Positions 34,917 to 52,417 of a stretch of DNA of 64,000 nucleotides are shown here, piece after piece. How positions within the stretch are numbered: position 1 is the first letter of the stretch; every line of letters starts with the position of its first letter. This DNA is from Hofstenia miamia. Its lineage: Eukaryota; Xenacoelomorpha; Acoela. The notes under the pieces were generated by a model. It worked only from the letters and a program-made list of their open reading frames with translations. It ran no database searches and had not been told where the DNA came from. The DNA lies in contig SCFE01000042.1 of the NCBI GenBank assembly GCA_004352715.1, positions 913,202-977,201 on the forward strand. The letters run 5' to 3'. The position numbers were made by a program, and so were the translations under genes.

Positions 34917-35751
34917 AAAGTATCTAATAATTTTCACAATCATGGCAATCTTTAATCAATTCATTCATCAATTCCAACAATGTGCATTTAGAATTGCAAT
35001 TCCAATTGTAAACTCTTATTTATATTTTGAATGTTTGCGCAAGTCTATTTCATTTTTCTCAATTGCTTTCACATATTTGAAATAGTTTTCATTTAAATTT
35101 TTCTGTTTTTCTTTAATTACAAATTTTTTTCTTTTCATTTTCATTTTTAATGCAGTAAATCAGTTAATTATTTTTTTTAAATGTGAATTTATCTCAATAA
35201 TTTTATAAATATATTACTGCATGTTAGATTTAGGATTTTTATTTTGAAATTTATATATTATTTTGTAATTAGTGTATTTTTGATACATTTTGTACCGACA
35301 ATGTTTATATGCTTATTTTAAGCGCCCTATTCTTATGTTAAATTATGCATTTTGTAAGATAACTTGATTTAGTTTTGTTTTATTTAATTTAGTTTTTGCT
35401 ATTTCATTTATTCTCTATTATATATTCATCGTTATCATCGTATTATTAGATTTTAAGTTGAACATTAAGTTTTCTTTTGCTAGTGTAAAAACGTTTTACT
35501 ATCGTAATTGTCATTTAAGTCTCGGTATTATTTTCATTTTAGTTTTCCTGAGTTTCTATTCAAACTTTTGCAAATAACATATCATTCAATTTTTTTCAAC
35601 GACAGTATTTGAAAATTGTTCAGCGCCCTTTTCGCTTTAAATTCAACTAGGAAAACTTATAAAATTTCATTTAAATGAATATTAAGAATTCAATAATTTA
35701 TAATATCTTCGTAAATTGCATTTACTATGAATCAGTTTTCTTATATTACAG
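34917..35751 (+). other. RAPGEF to SMAD4 intergenic stretch
   Basis: Only 835 bp separate the RAPGEF stop from the acceptor of the first SMAD4 coding exon. The stretch is T-rich with no canonical AATAAA that I could find. It must hold the RAPGEF 3' UTR and either a SMAD4 5' UTR intron or a trans-splice acceptor. Confidence 0.6.
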
Positions 35752-35752
35752 A

Positions 35753-35785
35753 ATGCAGTTGCTTGGAAAACTAACGCTGAAGTAA
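35753..35785 (+). promoter_or_regulatory. Upstream ORF in the SMAD4 leader
   Basis: The first ATG after the acceptor (35750-35751) opens a 10-codon ORF ([10 protein letters not shown], stop 35783-35785) out of frame with SMAD4, whose ATG is 15 nt further on. If the mRNA starts at this exon, the uORF would reduce SMAD4 translation or force re-initiation. Confidence 0.45.
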
Positions 35786-35799
35786 TTTTTAGTAAAGTG

Positions 35800-41904
<6,105 letters not shown>

Positions 41905-42043
41905 AGTCACTGTTGCCTTTAAATTGTGAACATACTTCACCACCCATGTTTTGGATCGCGCTAACACCATCATTGATCCGCTTAAGATAAAATTGTAATA
42001 TTTCTTGGTAGTTGTGCAGTTGCATAGTTTAGACCTAGTAGTA

Positions 42044-42049
42044 AATAAA
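42044..42049 (+). terminator. Likely SMAD4 polyadenylation signal
   Basis: AATAAA lies 140 bp after the SMAD4 stop codon, a normal distance for a short 3' UTR. No other canonical signal occurs closer. Confidence 0.5.
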
Positions 42050-44100
42050 TTGTTTCTAAGATTTAAATGCTCCATTGTGATAGTATGTCTCCACAGAGAT
42101 ATCTAGCACCAAACTTGCATTTCGATAATCAATATTATGTTAAGAATAAATTTTCAAAAAACGCATGTATTGACATGTTTCGGCATGCAATTACCATTAT
42201 CAAAATGGATTATAGTTACTACAAATTTTAACTAAATTTCAAATATATTTATAACATAGCTATAATCAAGTTCTGAACTGTCTAATTATTTACAACTGTT
42301 GTTCTTGAATACATTGCAATGCATCAAAACTTATTTTCTCATTCAAAGACAAGCCCTTAGAGAAGTACTGTTTTATATGTGAAGTTTCAGCCTCGGCGGC
42401 ATCAGCTATTATTATTATTATTATTATTATTACTTATTTTTAAAATACTTTGCACATAAAATAAAAACAAATGAAGTGTTAAACACTTTTTAGGATTTCA
42501 AAAACAGTATTTTCTTCATTAATTAATCTTGGTTATTGGAATTGATTGAAGTCTTTTGTAATTTAAATGTGATTTTTCTTGGTTGGCCAATTCCAAATAT
42601 TTCTTTTCCCTTTTACTTTCTTGTAATTAAATGTGATCTTTAATCGTAAATGCTATCTTAAATATTTCCCATTGTGTGCATCTTTGGAAAACGTCCAGCC
42701 ACAAGAACGTTTTGATCATCGGCACAGCATAAAATTAAATAAATGAATCTTACATTACTAATAATAGAATAAAAAAATGTTTAAGAGAACCAAATATCAC
42801 TGATGGGCACTTAAAATATTGTCAAAAAAGAACACTTTCCAAAGGATAGGTGCAATTCCATAGTTTATGGCGATTCATTAATTTCTTTTCATCATGTTAT
42901 CATGTTTGGAGAACTTAAATCTCTCCATTTATCTTTAAATACTCTGGTTGATTAACAATTGATGTTAATAAGAATTCTTTAGTGTTAATTAAATCTCATA
43001 GTTTGTTTTTCCAGAATCTAATAACCGTATTCAAAAAAAGTTTTCATCGAGTTTTTATGGAATAACCCTGGTTCGTAATGTTCTTTGATTTTTCATTACA
43101 TTTAAAATTTGATAATTATAATTAACTGAAGACGTATAGTAAATTTTGAAATTTTACGTTTCAATATATAATAAGCTTTTTAACATTTAAAATTTTAGAT
43201 TGCAATATACAAATTTGTTTCCCTTTGGTCCTGCAACAATTAATTGCTACATTTAATGCCCAGTTAAAAAACATTTGATTTGTTTAAGTTATGATGATAT
43301 ATCATTAAACGAAACTTTTCCGTAGTGTAGTGGTCATGTATGTTTTAGACACACTTGCGATTCATTTGTTATATTTTTTTATTATAGATCTAATCGTTAA
43401 TTCAATAAAAGTTCTTATCTTTTTTACTGTGACCAATATTTATATTAAGTTTAGTACAAAATATAGTTTCTTATACTTTTGAACCAGTGCATGAGAAATA
43501 TTGTAGAGATTTATTTGACAGCAATTCTTCTAACAATGAAGTCACAATGCTTAGGCAAAGTGAGATACTTAACATTTTCAAGGGCTTGACTCTATCTCGG
43601 CCGGGTTTTTTTTTACTTTTAAAAATATTCATCAAGCAGCAACACTTGGCAGGGATTAAAACCATTAAAATCAAAAACGAATTTGATTGGATACTTAATT
43701 CTATAGATATTGTTATACAATATTGCCTAGAATAAGTAGTTACTGATTGTTCAAAAAAACCAAATTACCTGTATAAACTTCTAGAGTCCGGCGGTATACC
43801 AATACTGAAACAAATCCCTATATTATGACAATACCGAAAAATACTGATAACGTGGTATCTTGCCTAAAATTTTTATCGGTACGTTATTTTAAAAAATTGT
43901 GTGAAATTCAATCCTTTTAATTTATACTCGATATCGAAAGGTCCGTTCCATTGCATAAGCAATTTATACATTTATAAGCTAATATACTGGTAATATTAAA
44001 AATTTTTTCCCGGACTGACTTAAAATTCCATTTTTTTATCAAAAACAATTTTCACAAAAACGCATTCATATTTGTAATTACTATTCCATTTTATATGAAT
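42050..44100. other. Intergenic sequence, no gene seen
   Basis: The region is AT-rich with an (ATT)n run at about 42405-42432. A frame at 43487-43735 has an acceptor-like TTTTGAACCAG before it but no usable donor, so I do not call an exon. Confidence 0.5.
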
Positions 44101-44310
44101 TACATATATATATATATATACNNNNNNNNNNNNNNNNNNNNNNNNNNNNNNNNNNNNNNNNNNNNNNNNNNNNNNNNNNNNNNNNNNNNNNNNNNNNNNN
44201 NNNNNNNNNNNNNNNNNNNNNNNNNNNNNNNNNNNNNNNNNNNNNNNNNNNNNNNNNNNNNNNNNNNNNNNNATATATATATATATGTACATATATATAA
44301 ATATATGTAT
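44101..44310. repeat. (AT)n microsatellite around a 151-N gap
   Basis: AT-dinucleotide runs flank N positions 44122-44272. The many tyrosine/isoleucine frames here are artefacts of the repeat. Confidence 0.95.
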
Positions 44311-44402
44311 ATATGTACATGCAAAATATACAACTGGTATCGCAGTATTTTATGTGAACCAAACCGAACCGACTCCCAAAATGTTGATTTCGCGAGGTCC
44401 TG

Positions 44403-44840
44403 AAAGTTTCGTTGAAATTACACAATTGAACGATATAATTAAATTTCAATCGATGCTTGAATTCTGTTTTATACGTAATTTTAATTAGTTCTACACGCGT
44501 GTAAAATATATTGACAATTCAGTAGCAAAATTTGTGAAAAATCAATATTGCTTCATTGAAAGGAATAACTGCTTTTTTAAAAAATATTGGAACATTTAGA
44601 ATTCAATATCGTCANNNNNNNNNNNNNNNAAAGTTTCGTTGTAATTACACAATTGAACAATATAATTAAATTTCAATAGATGCTTGAATTCTGTTTTATA
44701 CGTAATTTTAATTAGTTCTACACGCGTGTAAAATATATTGACAATTCAGTAGCAAAATTTGTGAAAAATCAATATTGCTTCATTGAAAGGAATAACTGCT
44801 TTTTTAAAAAATATTGGAACATTTAGAATTCAATATCGTC
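44403..44840. repeat. 212-bp duplication across a 15-N gap
   Basis: 44403-44614 recurs at 44630-44840 with only a few single-base differences, separated by N at 44615-44629. The copies meet exactly at the gap, which is typical of two haplotype ends placed side by side. Confidence 0.85.
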
Positions 44841-44963
44841 AAGGTTCATTTTGAAGTTAAAATTTTTGAGCTTCAAAATCCTCGTATTTTAAGACTCACG
44901 GCTACTTGAGACAATCTGTCTCCACAACAAAATCGTTAATTACTGATCATTCAAATGAATAAT

Positions 44964-45105
44964 GTGCGTTCAGACGAGAATCTTTTGAACTACGTCAAAA
45001 AGATGTAAGCTGTTTGTGCGTCAATTTGAACGATGTGCGTTCAGACGAGCATCTTTTTGACGTATATCAAATGATATAAATCAAAAGGTTCTCGTCTGAA
45101 CGCAC
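44964..45105. mobile_element. Hairpin MITE with GTGCGTTCAGACGAG ends
   Basis: The motif GTGCGTTCAGACGAG occurs directly at 44964-44978 and 45035-45049, and inverted at 45091-45105. The arms 44964-45005 and 45050-45105 pair, apart from a 14-bp insertion in the right arm. This looks like a short foldback element with a partial duplication. Confidence 0.6.
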
Positions 45106-45139
45106 CTTAAGAGAACAAAAAATATCGATAATCTGGTAA

Positions 45140-45383
45140 TATAAGATATTCTTTATTCAGATAAATATTAACAATTAGAAACTGGTAATTTAACTGAATA
45201 GCGTCATAAATTATACAAAACCTACATACAAATATATACATGTACAATGAAATGAAACACTGTATACAATGAATCTACCAAGCTTGGGATAAATTATTAT
45301 AAGGATTTCAAAAACGAGAGGTATTGTCATTAATGTAGAATTTGTACCCTAGCCATGCTTTACCCAGGGTATACTTTTGCGCT
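45140..45383 (-). mobile_element. 3' end of a LINE related to the 5-8 kb element, diverged
   Basis: The segment aligns to 5155-5390: a TCTTTATTCA-type tail complement, the AATAGCGTCAT block, then the CTAGCCATG block. There are many substitutions. It is an older, 5'-truncated insertion on the minus strand. It stops where a C-rich transposon-end-like sequence (GAAGCCCCCCAACCC, then ACTACGCCCTTG) begins. Confidence 0.75.
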
Positions 45384-45429
45384 GGAAGCCCCCCAACCCT
45401 CGTCCTTTACTACGCCCTTGTCTAAAAGC

Positions 45430-48410
45430 ATTGGACGCTGACCTCACGCACGTTTCCGCAGAGGCATTTTTCTCACGCAGATTTATTTGTCTCACGCATA
45501 GTTCACGCATTTTGGTTAAATCCCAAACATTCAAACTTTCACATCGACATTTCTCCCGGAGTAATCAATAAGTCCCGATCGGAAGAAATTTTCTTTATCT
45601 ACCGCTTATATCTCAATTTCATTGACAAACACGGTTTAATTGGTGACTCATGTCTTGCTGTTCTTTTATTGAAAGCATGAGCGGCCACGACTTTGCCCAC
45701 AATCTCAAGTGGCTATTATGAAACGGAAACGCCCAGGGGGTTTGTTTACTCGAAGTAATTAATGATGGACGCCATTACTAGTGGCGTGTGGATTTGGAAC
45801 AGAACCCCCTGGCGTGAGAATTTAGCACGCGTCTTGTTTCAACGAGGCATATTGTGATAAATTTGTCTGAGGTGCGGTGGTCGAACGTCTCATTTCGAGT
45901 AGAAAACAAAGCAAGGTGATTTGTGGAGATTTGTGGATTGTGGAGAAACTGGTGAGTAGTACTCTTGTTTTCAATGGCTTCTACGGACAGTCCACCGCCA
46001 AAAAAGTCCAAAAAGTCGTACAGTTGTTCGTATAAAAAAGACTGGGAAAAGACATTTCCTATCAGAAGTGTATCAAAAGAACCAAATTCTTTCTTCTGTA
46101 TGCCGTGTAGTAAGAAACTCTCATGTGCTAAAATGGGAAAACGTGATGTCGAGCGCCATTGTGATCCTAGTTTGACAGAATCAATACACAACAAAAACGT
46201 CAAAGCGGTGAAAACATCGACCCAAATCCCTTTTTCGTCTTTGGCATCCACTTCCAAACATGATAGTGCAGTCATACGTGCAGAGGTTATGCAAACGGAA
46301 TTTCTCGTTCAACACAACATTTCACTGAATGTCGCAGATCATTTGAGTAAATTCTATGCCCGCGCATTTCCTGATTCCAAAATTGCCAAAAGTTTTAGAT
46401 GTGGACGAACAAAATCTACATGCATTTTAAATAATGCTCTAGCACCAGACTTGAAGGACTACATCGTAGAACACATGTTAGCCAATCCGTTCTCTCTAGT
46501 CAATGACGGCTCGAACGATAATAGTGTCAAAAAGATGAATGCAACATGTGCTATGATTTTCGACGTCAATCGTTCGAAGAAAGTAGAGCTGCTCTAAAGC
46601 TGAAACATTGTTCAATGCAATCGATGGAGAAATGTCTAAGGCAGAGATTAATTGGGACAATTGTGTGAGCGTTGGTGTTGACAATACAAATACCAATGTA
46701 GGCGAACGCAATTCAATCAAATCTCGCGTAAGGGACAAAAATAAGGCAACATATATTGCTGGCTGTAACTGTCATCTTGCGCATCTTGCAGCAGGTTGTG
46801 GTGGAAAGGCTTTTGCTGAAGTGACTGGCTTCGATGCTGAAGATCATCAAGTTGACCTCTACTACTACTTCAAGAAAAGCACACGACGCAAAGGTATTCT
46901 TCAAGAGTATGTTGACTTTGTCGGAGAAGAATACGATGAGATAATTAGATTTGTAAAAACTCGTTGGTTGTCTTTAGAGCTGTGTTGCAGCAAAGAATTG
47001 AAGAAATACGAGGGTCTGAGATCTATGTTTGAGAGTTGTCCCAGTGATAGCAGCAAGGAAGACACAGGCGAAGAAGAGGAATCAAAGAAATCGGCAGGAG
47101 CAAGGTTTAAACGATTAAAGAAAAGTTTTACGGATCCAATGACCGAAGCACATCTTCAGTTTTTTTCTACTGCCCTTCCCCTATTCACATCCTATAATCT
47201 CTTCTTACAGAGAGCTGACCCGCTTGCTCATTTGGTGTATCCGATGACGAAAGACCTTATTCAAAAGATAGCTAAGAGGTTCCTGAAACACGAAGTTCTA
47301 TCTGAACTGACCTTGGAGTCATTAGAAGATGGGAACAATTACCTGCCACTCGAAGATATACATATCGGACTGAGTTGCATCACAATATTAGCAGATTTGC
47401 GTGAGGGTCGCGATGGAGACTATATTTCAAAGAAACAGTATGAGGACTTTCTCTTTGCTTGCCAATCGTTTTATAAGGCGAGTCTTCAATATGTCATGAA
47501 GAAAATGGACACGAATAACGAGTTTTGGGAGAACGCAACATGGATCAACTTTTTCCAGCTCCAAAATGCAACATGGGCAAATGTGAAATATTTTGTTACT
47601 AGATATAGCAAATTATTAAACTTCACAGAAACAGAGTTCAATTTACTGTATGATCAGTTTTTTGATTACAAGTCGTTATTGGATAGTGATGTCAACCTCG
47701 AAGAGGCAAAGTTACACCAAGGTAAAGCTAGAAATGATACCGAGGGTGAAGCTGTTGACAGTAGTCAAAAAGTCCAGTACAGAATGGATACCATCTGGCA
47801 TCAACTGCAGGAAAAGTCCTCACCTATTGGCGATGACTTTCGTTTTAGATTACTGTTTCGTGTTGCATCGATCGTTTTGATCACACCCCACTCAAACGCA
47901 GGGATTGAGCGTGTGTACTCACTCGTAAATAAGAATAAACCCGAAGGTTCTGACCGTAACAGAATGGATATTGACGGAACACTTACTTCAATTGTTGGTG
48001 TAAAGTTAGGTCGTCCAGAATCTGAAACATGTTGTTATCAATTTGATCCATCTAAAAAGGTTTTGGATGCTGCTAAGAAAGCTACAAAGCGATACAATGA
48101 TGAGCATTGTAAGAAGTGAAATGATTGTAATTACTGTAAATGGTTACGAGACTGTCTTTTATCTTTGATATTTATTCGCGCAACCCGTCTTTTGTTAAAA
48201 AGAGTTCTAGTTTAATTAACGTGTTATTATATTTCTATTTTGTTTTCGAGGCTCAGACGAGGTTAGAAAAGCATAGACTCCGTTTATATTTCTCAAAATG
48301 TGCAAAAGTTTGTGTTGAACGAAAATGATAGTAAGTGCCGTTTTTCTTCCTCGTTTTCAACATTCTTTTTTGAATATTATAAAAAATCTCACGCATTTGA
48401 ACTTCTCCAG
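45430..48410 (+). mobile_element. hAT-type DNA transposon with broken transposase
   Basis: The transposase at 45965-48119 is flanked by TCTCACGCA-type motifs: on the left at about 45443, 45472, 45492 and 45504, and on the right near 48390 (CTCACGCATTTGAAC, followed by AGGTTGGCAAC). These look like subterminal repeats of the element. Exact ends and the 8-bp target duplication could not be fixed by eye. A small inverted pair around 45731-45813 (CGCCCAGGGGGTTT with AACCCCCTGGCG) lies in the 5' region. Confidence 0.5.
45965..48119 (+). pseudogene. hAT-family transposase, one frameshift
   Basis: The first frame (45965-46597, 210 aa) starts MFSMASTDSPPPKKS and has a BED-like zinc finger (SFFCMPCSKKLSC, with HC at RDVERHC). 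It then enters the catalytic domain (KKMNATCAMIFDVNRSKKV). The second frame (46608-48119) resumes with ETLFNAIDGEMSK and covers SVGVDNTNTNVG, AGCNCHLAHLAAGC, VKTRWLSLELC and the C-terminal hAT dimerisation region (PHSNAGIERVYSLVNKNKPEG). The frames differ by +1, and about 20 residues expected between VNRSKK and the AETLF motif are absent. A small deletion therefore caused the shift. Otherwise there are no stops in 700 codons. A domesticated gene with an unrecognised intron is a less likely alternative. Confidence 0.8.
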
Positions 48411-51400
48411 GTTGGCAACTATGGCTTTGGTGGCTGAGCGAATTTGTTTGTTTGAAACATATTTTACTCATTATTTGCGACAATACTTAATAGGATAAAT
48501 GGTGTATGCAACACGTATTTCGTAGAATTTCATTGATTCATATTAAGTAGCTATTAACATTTTTACAAAATTTCGTCAAATGTCCATAATTTAAAAATTT
48601 GCCCAAAGATCTAACATTTTGTCAAAAAGACCAATTAATTTTATTTTTCTAGTGGAGATAATATTCCGGAGATTTTCTTTCATAGCAGTGTTTTGGCAAT
48701 GTTGAATATATACTATCAGTATTTAATTTGTATCTTTTTAATTCACAATTTAAAAAATAATTTATATGATATACACTTATTTACCTCCTATCTGGAACAT
48801 ATACTTTCGATAAGCGAAAAATTCGAAATTTTGTTTTGCCAAGCATACACATCCACTTTTGAAACCTTTTCGTGATTTTGATTTTTTAAAGAAGACTATT
48901 ATCAGTAACTTTAGTTTGGAGAGGCATGCACTTCCAAAGTTATCTTAAGTACTATTCTTTGCAAAATCGAATATTTATGCATTACAGACATGTGAACACA
49001 AACACACATTTTTTGAAATCTTGTTGAAGCTAAGTAATACAGTCACGAAAAAAATAATTTTATTTAATTAATGTACTCAATGTATTTTTTGGAATTTGAA
49101 GTTTAGAGGCAATGTGGGCCCGCGACGCCCCTTCTGAGTCCGCCACTGATCATAATTCAAAGTTTATGAAGTTAAGTCGACCATTTAAATAGTCATATAA
49201 TTTAGAACGAGACTATAGCTATATTATAAAAGTATTCGATAGCATTTGTTAAAATGTTTTCGTGGGAAATAATTTTATACCAATGACTCACCGAAACATC
49301 TAAGTAAAATGCCGACTTTACTTTTTGAAGTTATCCAGTTTTATATAGTAAGAGTGTAATTGTCAAGATTGATTATTAAATTCGGTTTTCGAATTTTAGC
49401 TTAATTTTAAATTTGGTTTAATAATTTTTTAAAAAATATTTCATTTCTGTTGCCTAAATTTTACCTTTTTGATTGGTAATATTTATACAATTTTTTAGCA
49501 ATTATTCAAGTAGTTATACAATTAAAATATAGTAAGGAAGATGCTTGCAAGTTCTTAGCAATATTGTGGTTTTTGCAAAATAATTTCCAGGTTTGGTCAA
49601 TTAAATATGCTTTATATTGCAGAGGTTTTCAGAAACTTACAACAAAACACTTATTTTTTATCAAGATAACAATTGTAATATGCCAACATAATAGAAACAA
49701 AATATTTCCTACATGAGTGAAAATTTTACTACGAAGGAAACGTACACAATCCTAAAAATTCAAACCTTTCTAATCAATAGTTGGCGATTTAAAAGAAACA
49801 ATTACTTATTAAAATATCTGCACATTTCAAATGATCCTTAAATGAGCCGCGCAATTATTGAAAATGGAAAGAATTCTGTCATTTGTAAAACTATGTGGGC
49901 TGAGCATGCAATATTGTCATGTCATACTTGCTAAAAAATTTCAGATACTGTTTGCGATAAATTGGGAATTCCAACTCATATGAGCTTTTCATTTTAGAAG
50001 ACATCAGCAGTTTAGTAAGTGTTAGATCTATACGAATAATACTAATATATTGTAAAGAAAATTGGTTCTTAATTTGCAATTACCAACTAAGCTAAAAAAT
50101 TTGTTAAATATTTTATGTAAAGATTTACGTATTGCACAAGTTTTAAGAAAGTTATGCAGATGAATTTCAGAACTTAGAACAAGAACAATAATAGTTCCAA
50201 CTATATAATTCTACTTAAAGCAGCTGAATATTACTATAAGCGAAATGTCAATACATTCTCCAATAAATTCTTTCTATGACGAGTTTTATTTTTTAAACAA
50301 ACTGTTTGCAAATGGTATTGCCTTAGATTAGATTCTTGGAAATTTGAGAGTGATTGTTGTTGCTTTTGTTGTAGACGATGCCATAAAGCGGATGTTATAC
50401 GATGGCCTTTGCCCTAGAACAAAACACTTAAGTTAAATGCCCTACATATATCATCTATTTCTGCCCAAGATAATTGCGTGCTCGGGGTAAACCATCAAAT
50501 AAAACAATGTTCTTTTTTAAGGAGACAAGTGGCACAAAACCCCTGTGTAATTCATTCATCTTTCCTTAGTTAGAGAAATAAGTTGAGTTAGAGGAATAAG
50601 TTGGTTGGTATCAGATACCCTAGATGCCAAATATTGAGACAAAATGCTTAAAAATAGCTTATGACACAGAAAATGAAAATTTTAAGAATCTTTATAAATA
50701 TATTATTTCAAAATATTGATATTTAAGAAACTTTAGAAAATGATTTAATACTAAATGGATATTAATTTGGTACTATTTTGACACAGAACTATAGTAATTC
50801 TTATACATATAACTCGTTTTTTATAATTTCTATTGAAATATATGTTATAGTTTTGCTAAAGCTAATCTTTAGCAATTGTTGTTTTAAATATATCACTGAG
50901 GTGTTAAAAGAATTTAATGCTTCAAAAATAAAGGCACTAAATTAACTGCAATGTTGGTGTTTTCGAAAATCCGTTTTTTTTCAGACTAAGAAACAAACAG
51001 TAATTTATCAGAAAATTCAGTAGTTCCGAATGGCTGATATATTTCCAAAAACTCAGTTGAAAAAATACAGTAAAAGTCGTCGTCCCTAAACTATAAATCC
51101 ATTTTTCTCAATTTAATAAAATTTACCTTACATTTATTGTACCCAACTGCAAATTACTGTTTTGGTGTTAGTCTATATGATTGCATATTATTCTTGAGTG
51201 AAATTAGCGGAATTTGGTTAATTGACTATTACAAAATATTTACATCTTGAATATCCGATTTCTACCAAAATGCAGCCAACTATGTAAACGTAATTGTTAC
51301 AATTTTGGAATAATATTGAAAAATAATTGCAAATATTGCAGTAATTTATCACATTTTGAACTTGGAAAGTTTACTTATTTTGTTACCAATTGTTTAATAC

Positions 51401-51656
51401 CCTCCTTAATAAAATATTCCGTAGTCCTAGACTCTGTTAACTTAAATATGAAATATTTTATACAATCACAAAGTTTTAAGTAACGTTCCCAATCCTTTAA
51501 AATACAATTGATGTAACATGCAGTTTTTTAGTAATATATATATATATATATATATATATACTAGTTATTTTCACACACATTTCGATTAATACTCATTGTG
51601 ATGTACAATACTTAAAATAATTGTAACGAATGTATTAAAAATTAATTAATTTTTAG
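48411..51656. other. Mostly unassigned sequence
   Basis: The only transposon signal I can support is a terminus at about 49103-49147: reversed, it reads CAGTGGCGGACTCAGAAGG, a typical hAT-like end. Exons of the unrecognised gene ending at 52118 probably lie here but I cannot define them. Confidence 0.45.
51530..51560. repeat. (TA)n microsatellite
   Basis: Short TA dinucleotide run in the intron before the exon at 51657. Confidence 0.9.
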
Positions 51657-52118
51657 ATACAGAAGAATCAGCACTTCATAAAAGAAATCGGGCCTTAGAA
51701 GGATTTAGCGATCTCAGCTCCAACGAATTGCCTGCAGTACGGAGTAGACGACCAAATGCGAGAATATTTAATCTCGACTCATGCTTGATAGAGGAGGAAA
51801 CGTCTTTACCAGATGAGGAAATCACACCTTTTCAAATTAAGAAAAGGTTTGTGTATCTAACTAAAATTCACGATAGCAAGATGCTTTAATTGCAGAAAGC
51901 CTATATTTCCCTCACTTTACGTTTATTCCCTAAATATATTTACTTATACATACTGAAAAATATAAAATTATTTATATTGCTTATGACAGCAATTTAATTT
52001 NTATATATATATATATAACTTAACTCAGTATGATTTGGTATCAGTATGTTGCTTTATTGCTTTTCTTCATTACTTCTGTTATATGTGTCATAGGCAACAA
52101 AGATTTTTGCCGAGATAA
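51657..52118 (+). CDS. Last two exons of an unrecognised gene
   Basis: Exon 51657-51846 has an acceptor (TTTTTAG) and a donor (AAAAG/GTTTGT). It joins in phase to 52094-52118 (acceptor GTCATAG), ending in TAA at 52116-52118. The predicted C-terminus is 71 residues: acidic and hydrophilic in the middle (SCLIEEETSLPDEEITPF), with a basic end (IKKRQQRFLPR). No domain is recognisable and upstream exons were not found. Phase agreement, splice sites and lack of stops support a real gene end. Its stop is 145 bp before the NIP7 acceptor on the same strand. Confidence 0.5.
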
Positions 52119-52253
52119 TAACAGAAGGCCAACGGCGCAGCCAGAAGTGAGGTATAGATTTCTTAGCGTACATATCTTTGTCTACGTGCTCTTAAAATAT
52201 AAAAGTTATATTAAGCATGCTACATTTGATTGTTTTTGTTTACAATGATTGAA

Positions 52254-52263
52254 TGTTTTTCAG
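52254..52263 (+). promoter_or_regulatory. 3' splice acceptor directly before the NIP7 start
   Basis: The sequence TGTTTTTCAG ends at 52263, followed by A and the ATG at 52265. The upstream gene ends 145 bp earlier. This is either a 5' UTR intron acceptor or a trans-splice acceptor in an operon. Confidence 0.6.
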
Positions 52264-52264
52264 A

Positions 52265-52417
52265 ATGCGACCTTTAAATGAAGAAGAAATGCGCGCAGTC
52301 TTTTCAAAAATCAGAAAATATGTCGGAGAAAACATTCGTAAACTTGTTGATAGAGATGACGGTGAATTTCTTTTTCGATTGCATCATAACAAAGTTTTTT
52401 ATGCCAGAGATGATGTC
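52265..52417 (+). CDS. NIP7: NIP7, 60S ribosomal subunit biogenesis factor, first coding exon
   Basis: Fifty-one codons from ATG 52265 to the donor GTAAGT at 52418, phase 0. The start MRPLNEEEMRAVFSKIRKYVG, then NIRKLVDR, FRLHHNKVFYAR, matches the N-terminal domain of NIP7 almost residue for residue in spacing (family: MRPLTEEE, KIAKYIGEN, LVDRPDG, CFRLHNDRVYY). NIP7 is a nucleolar protein with a C-terminal PUA RNA-binding domain, needed for 27S pre-rRNA processing. The remaining roughly 130 residues should follow on the plus strand, but I found no exon for them in the next 11 kb. Either a long intron full of transposons intervenes or this is a truncated copy. Confidence 0.85.

Noticed and set aside
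43487-43735. 82-aa ORF with an acceptor-like sequence upstream
   Set aside because: No donor site in a suitable phase and no recognisable domain; AT-rich chance ORF is more likely.
50379-50441. Possible terminal exon after TTTTGTTGTAG
   Set aside because: It has an acceptor and short open frames (DDAIKRMLYDGLCPRTKHLS), but two frames are equally plausible and no neighbouring exon or family match supports it.
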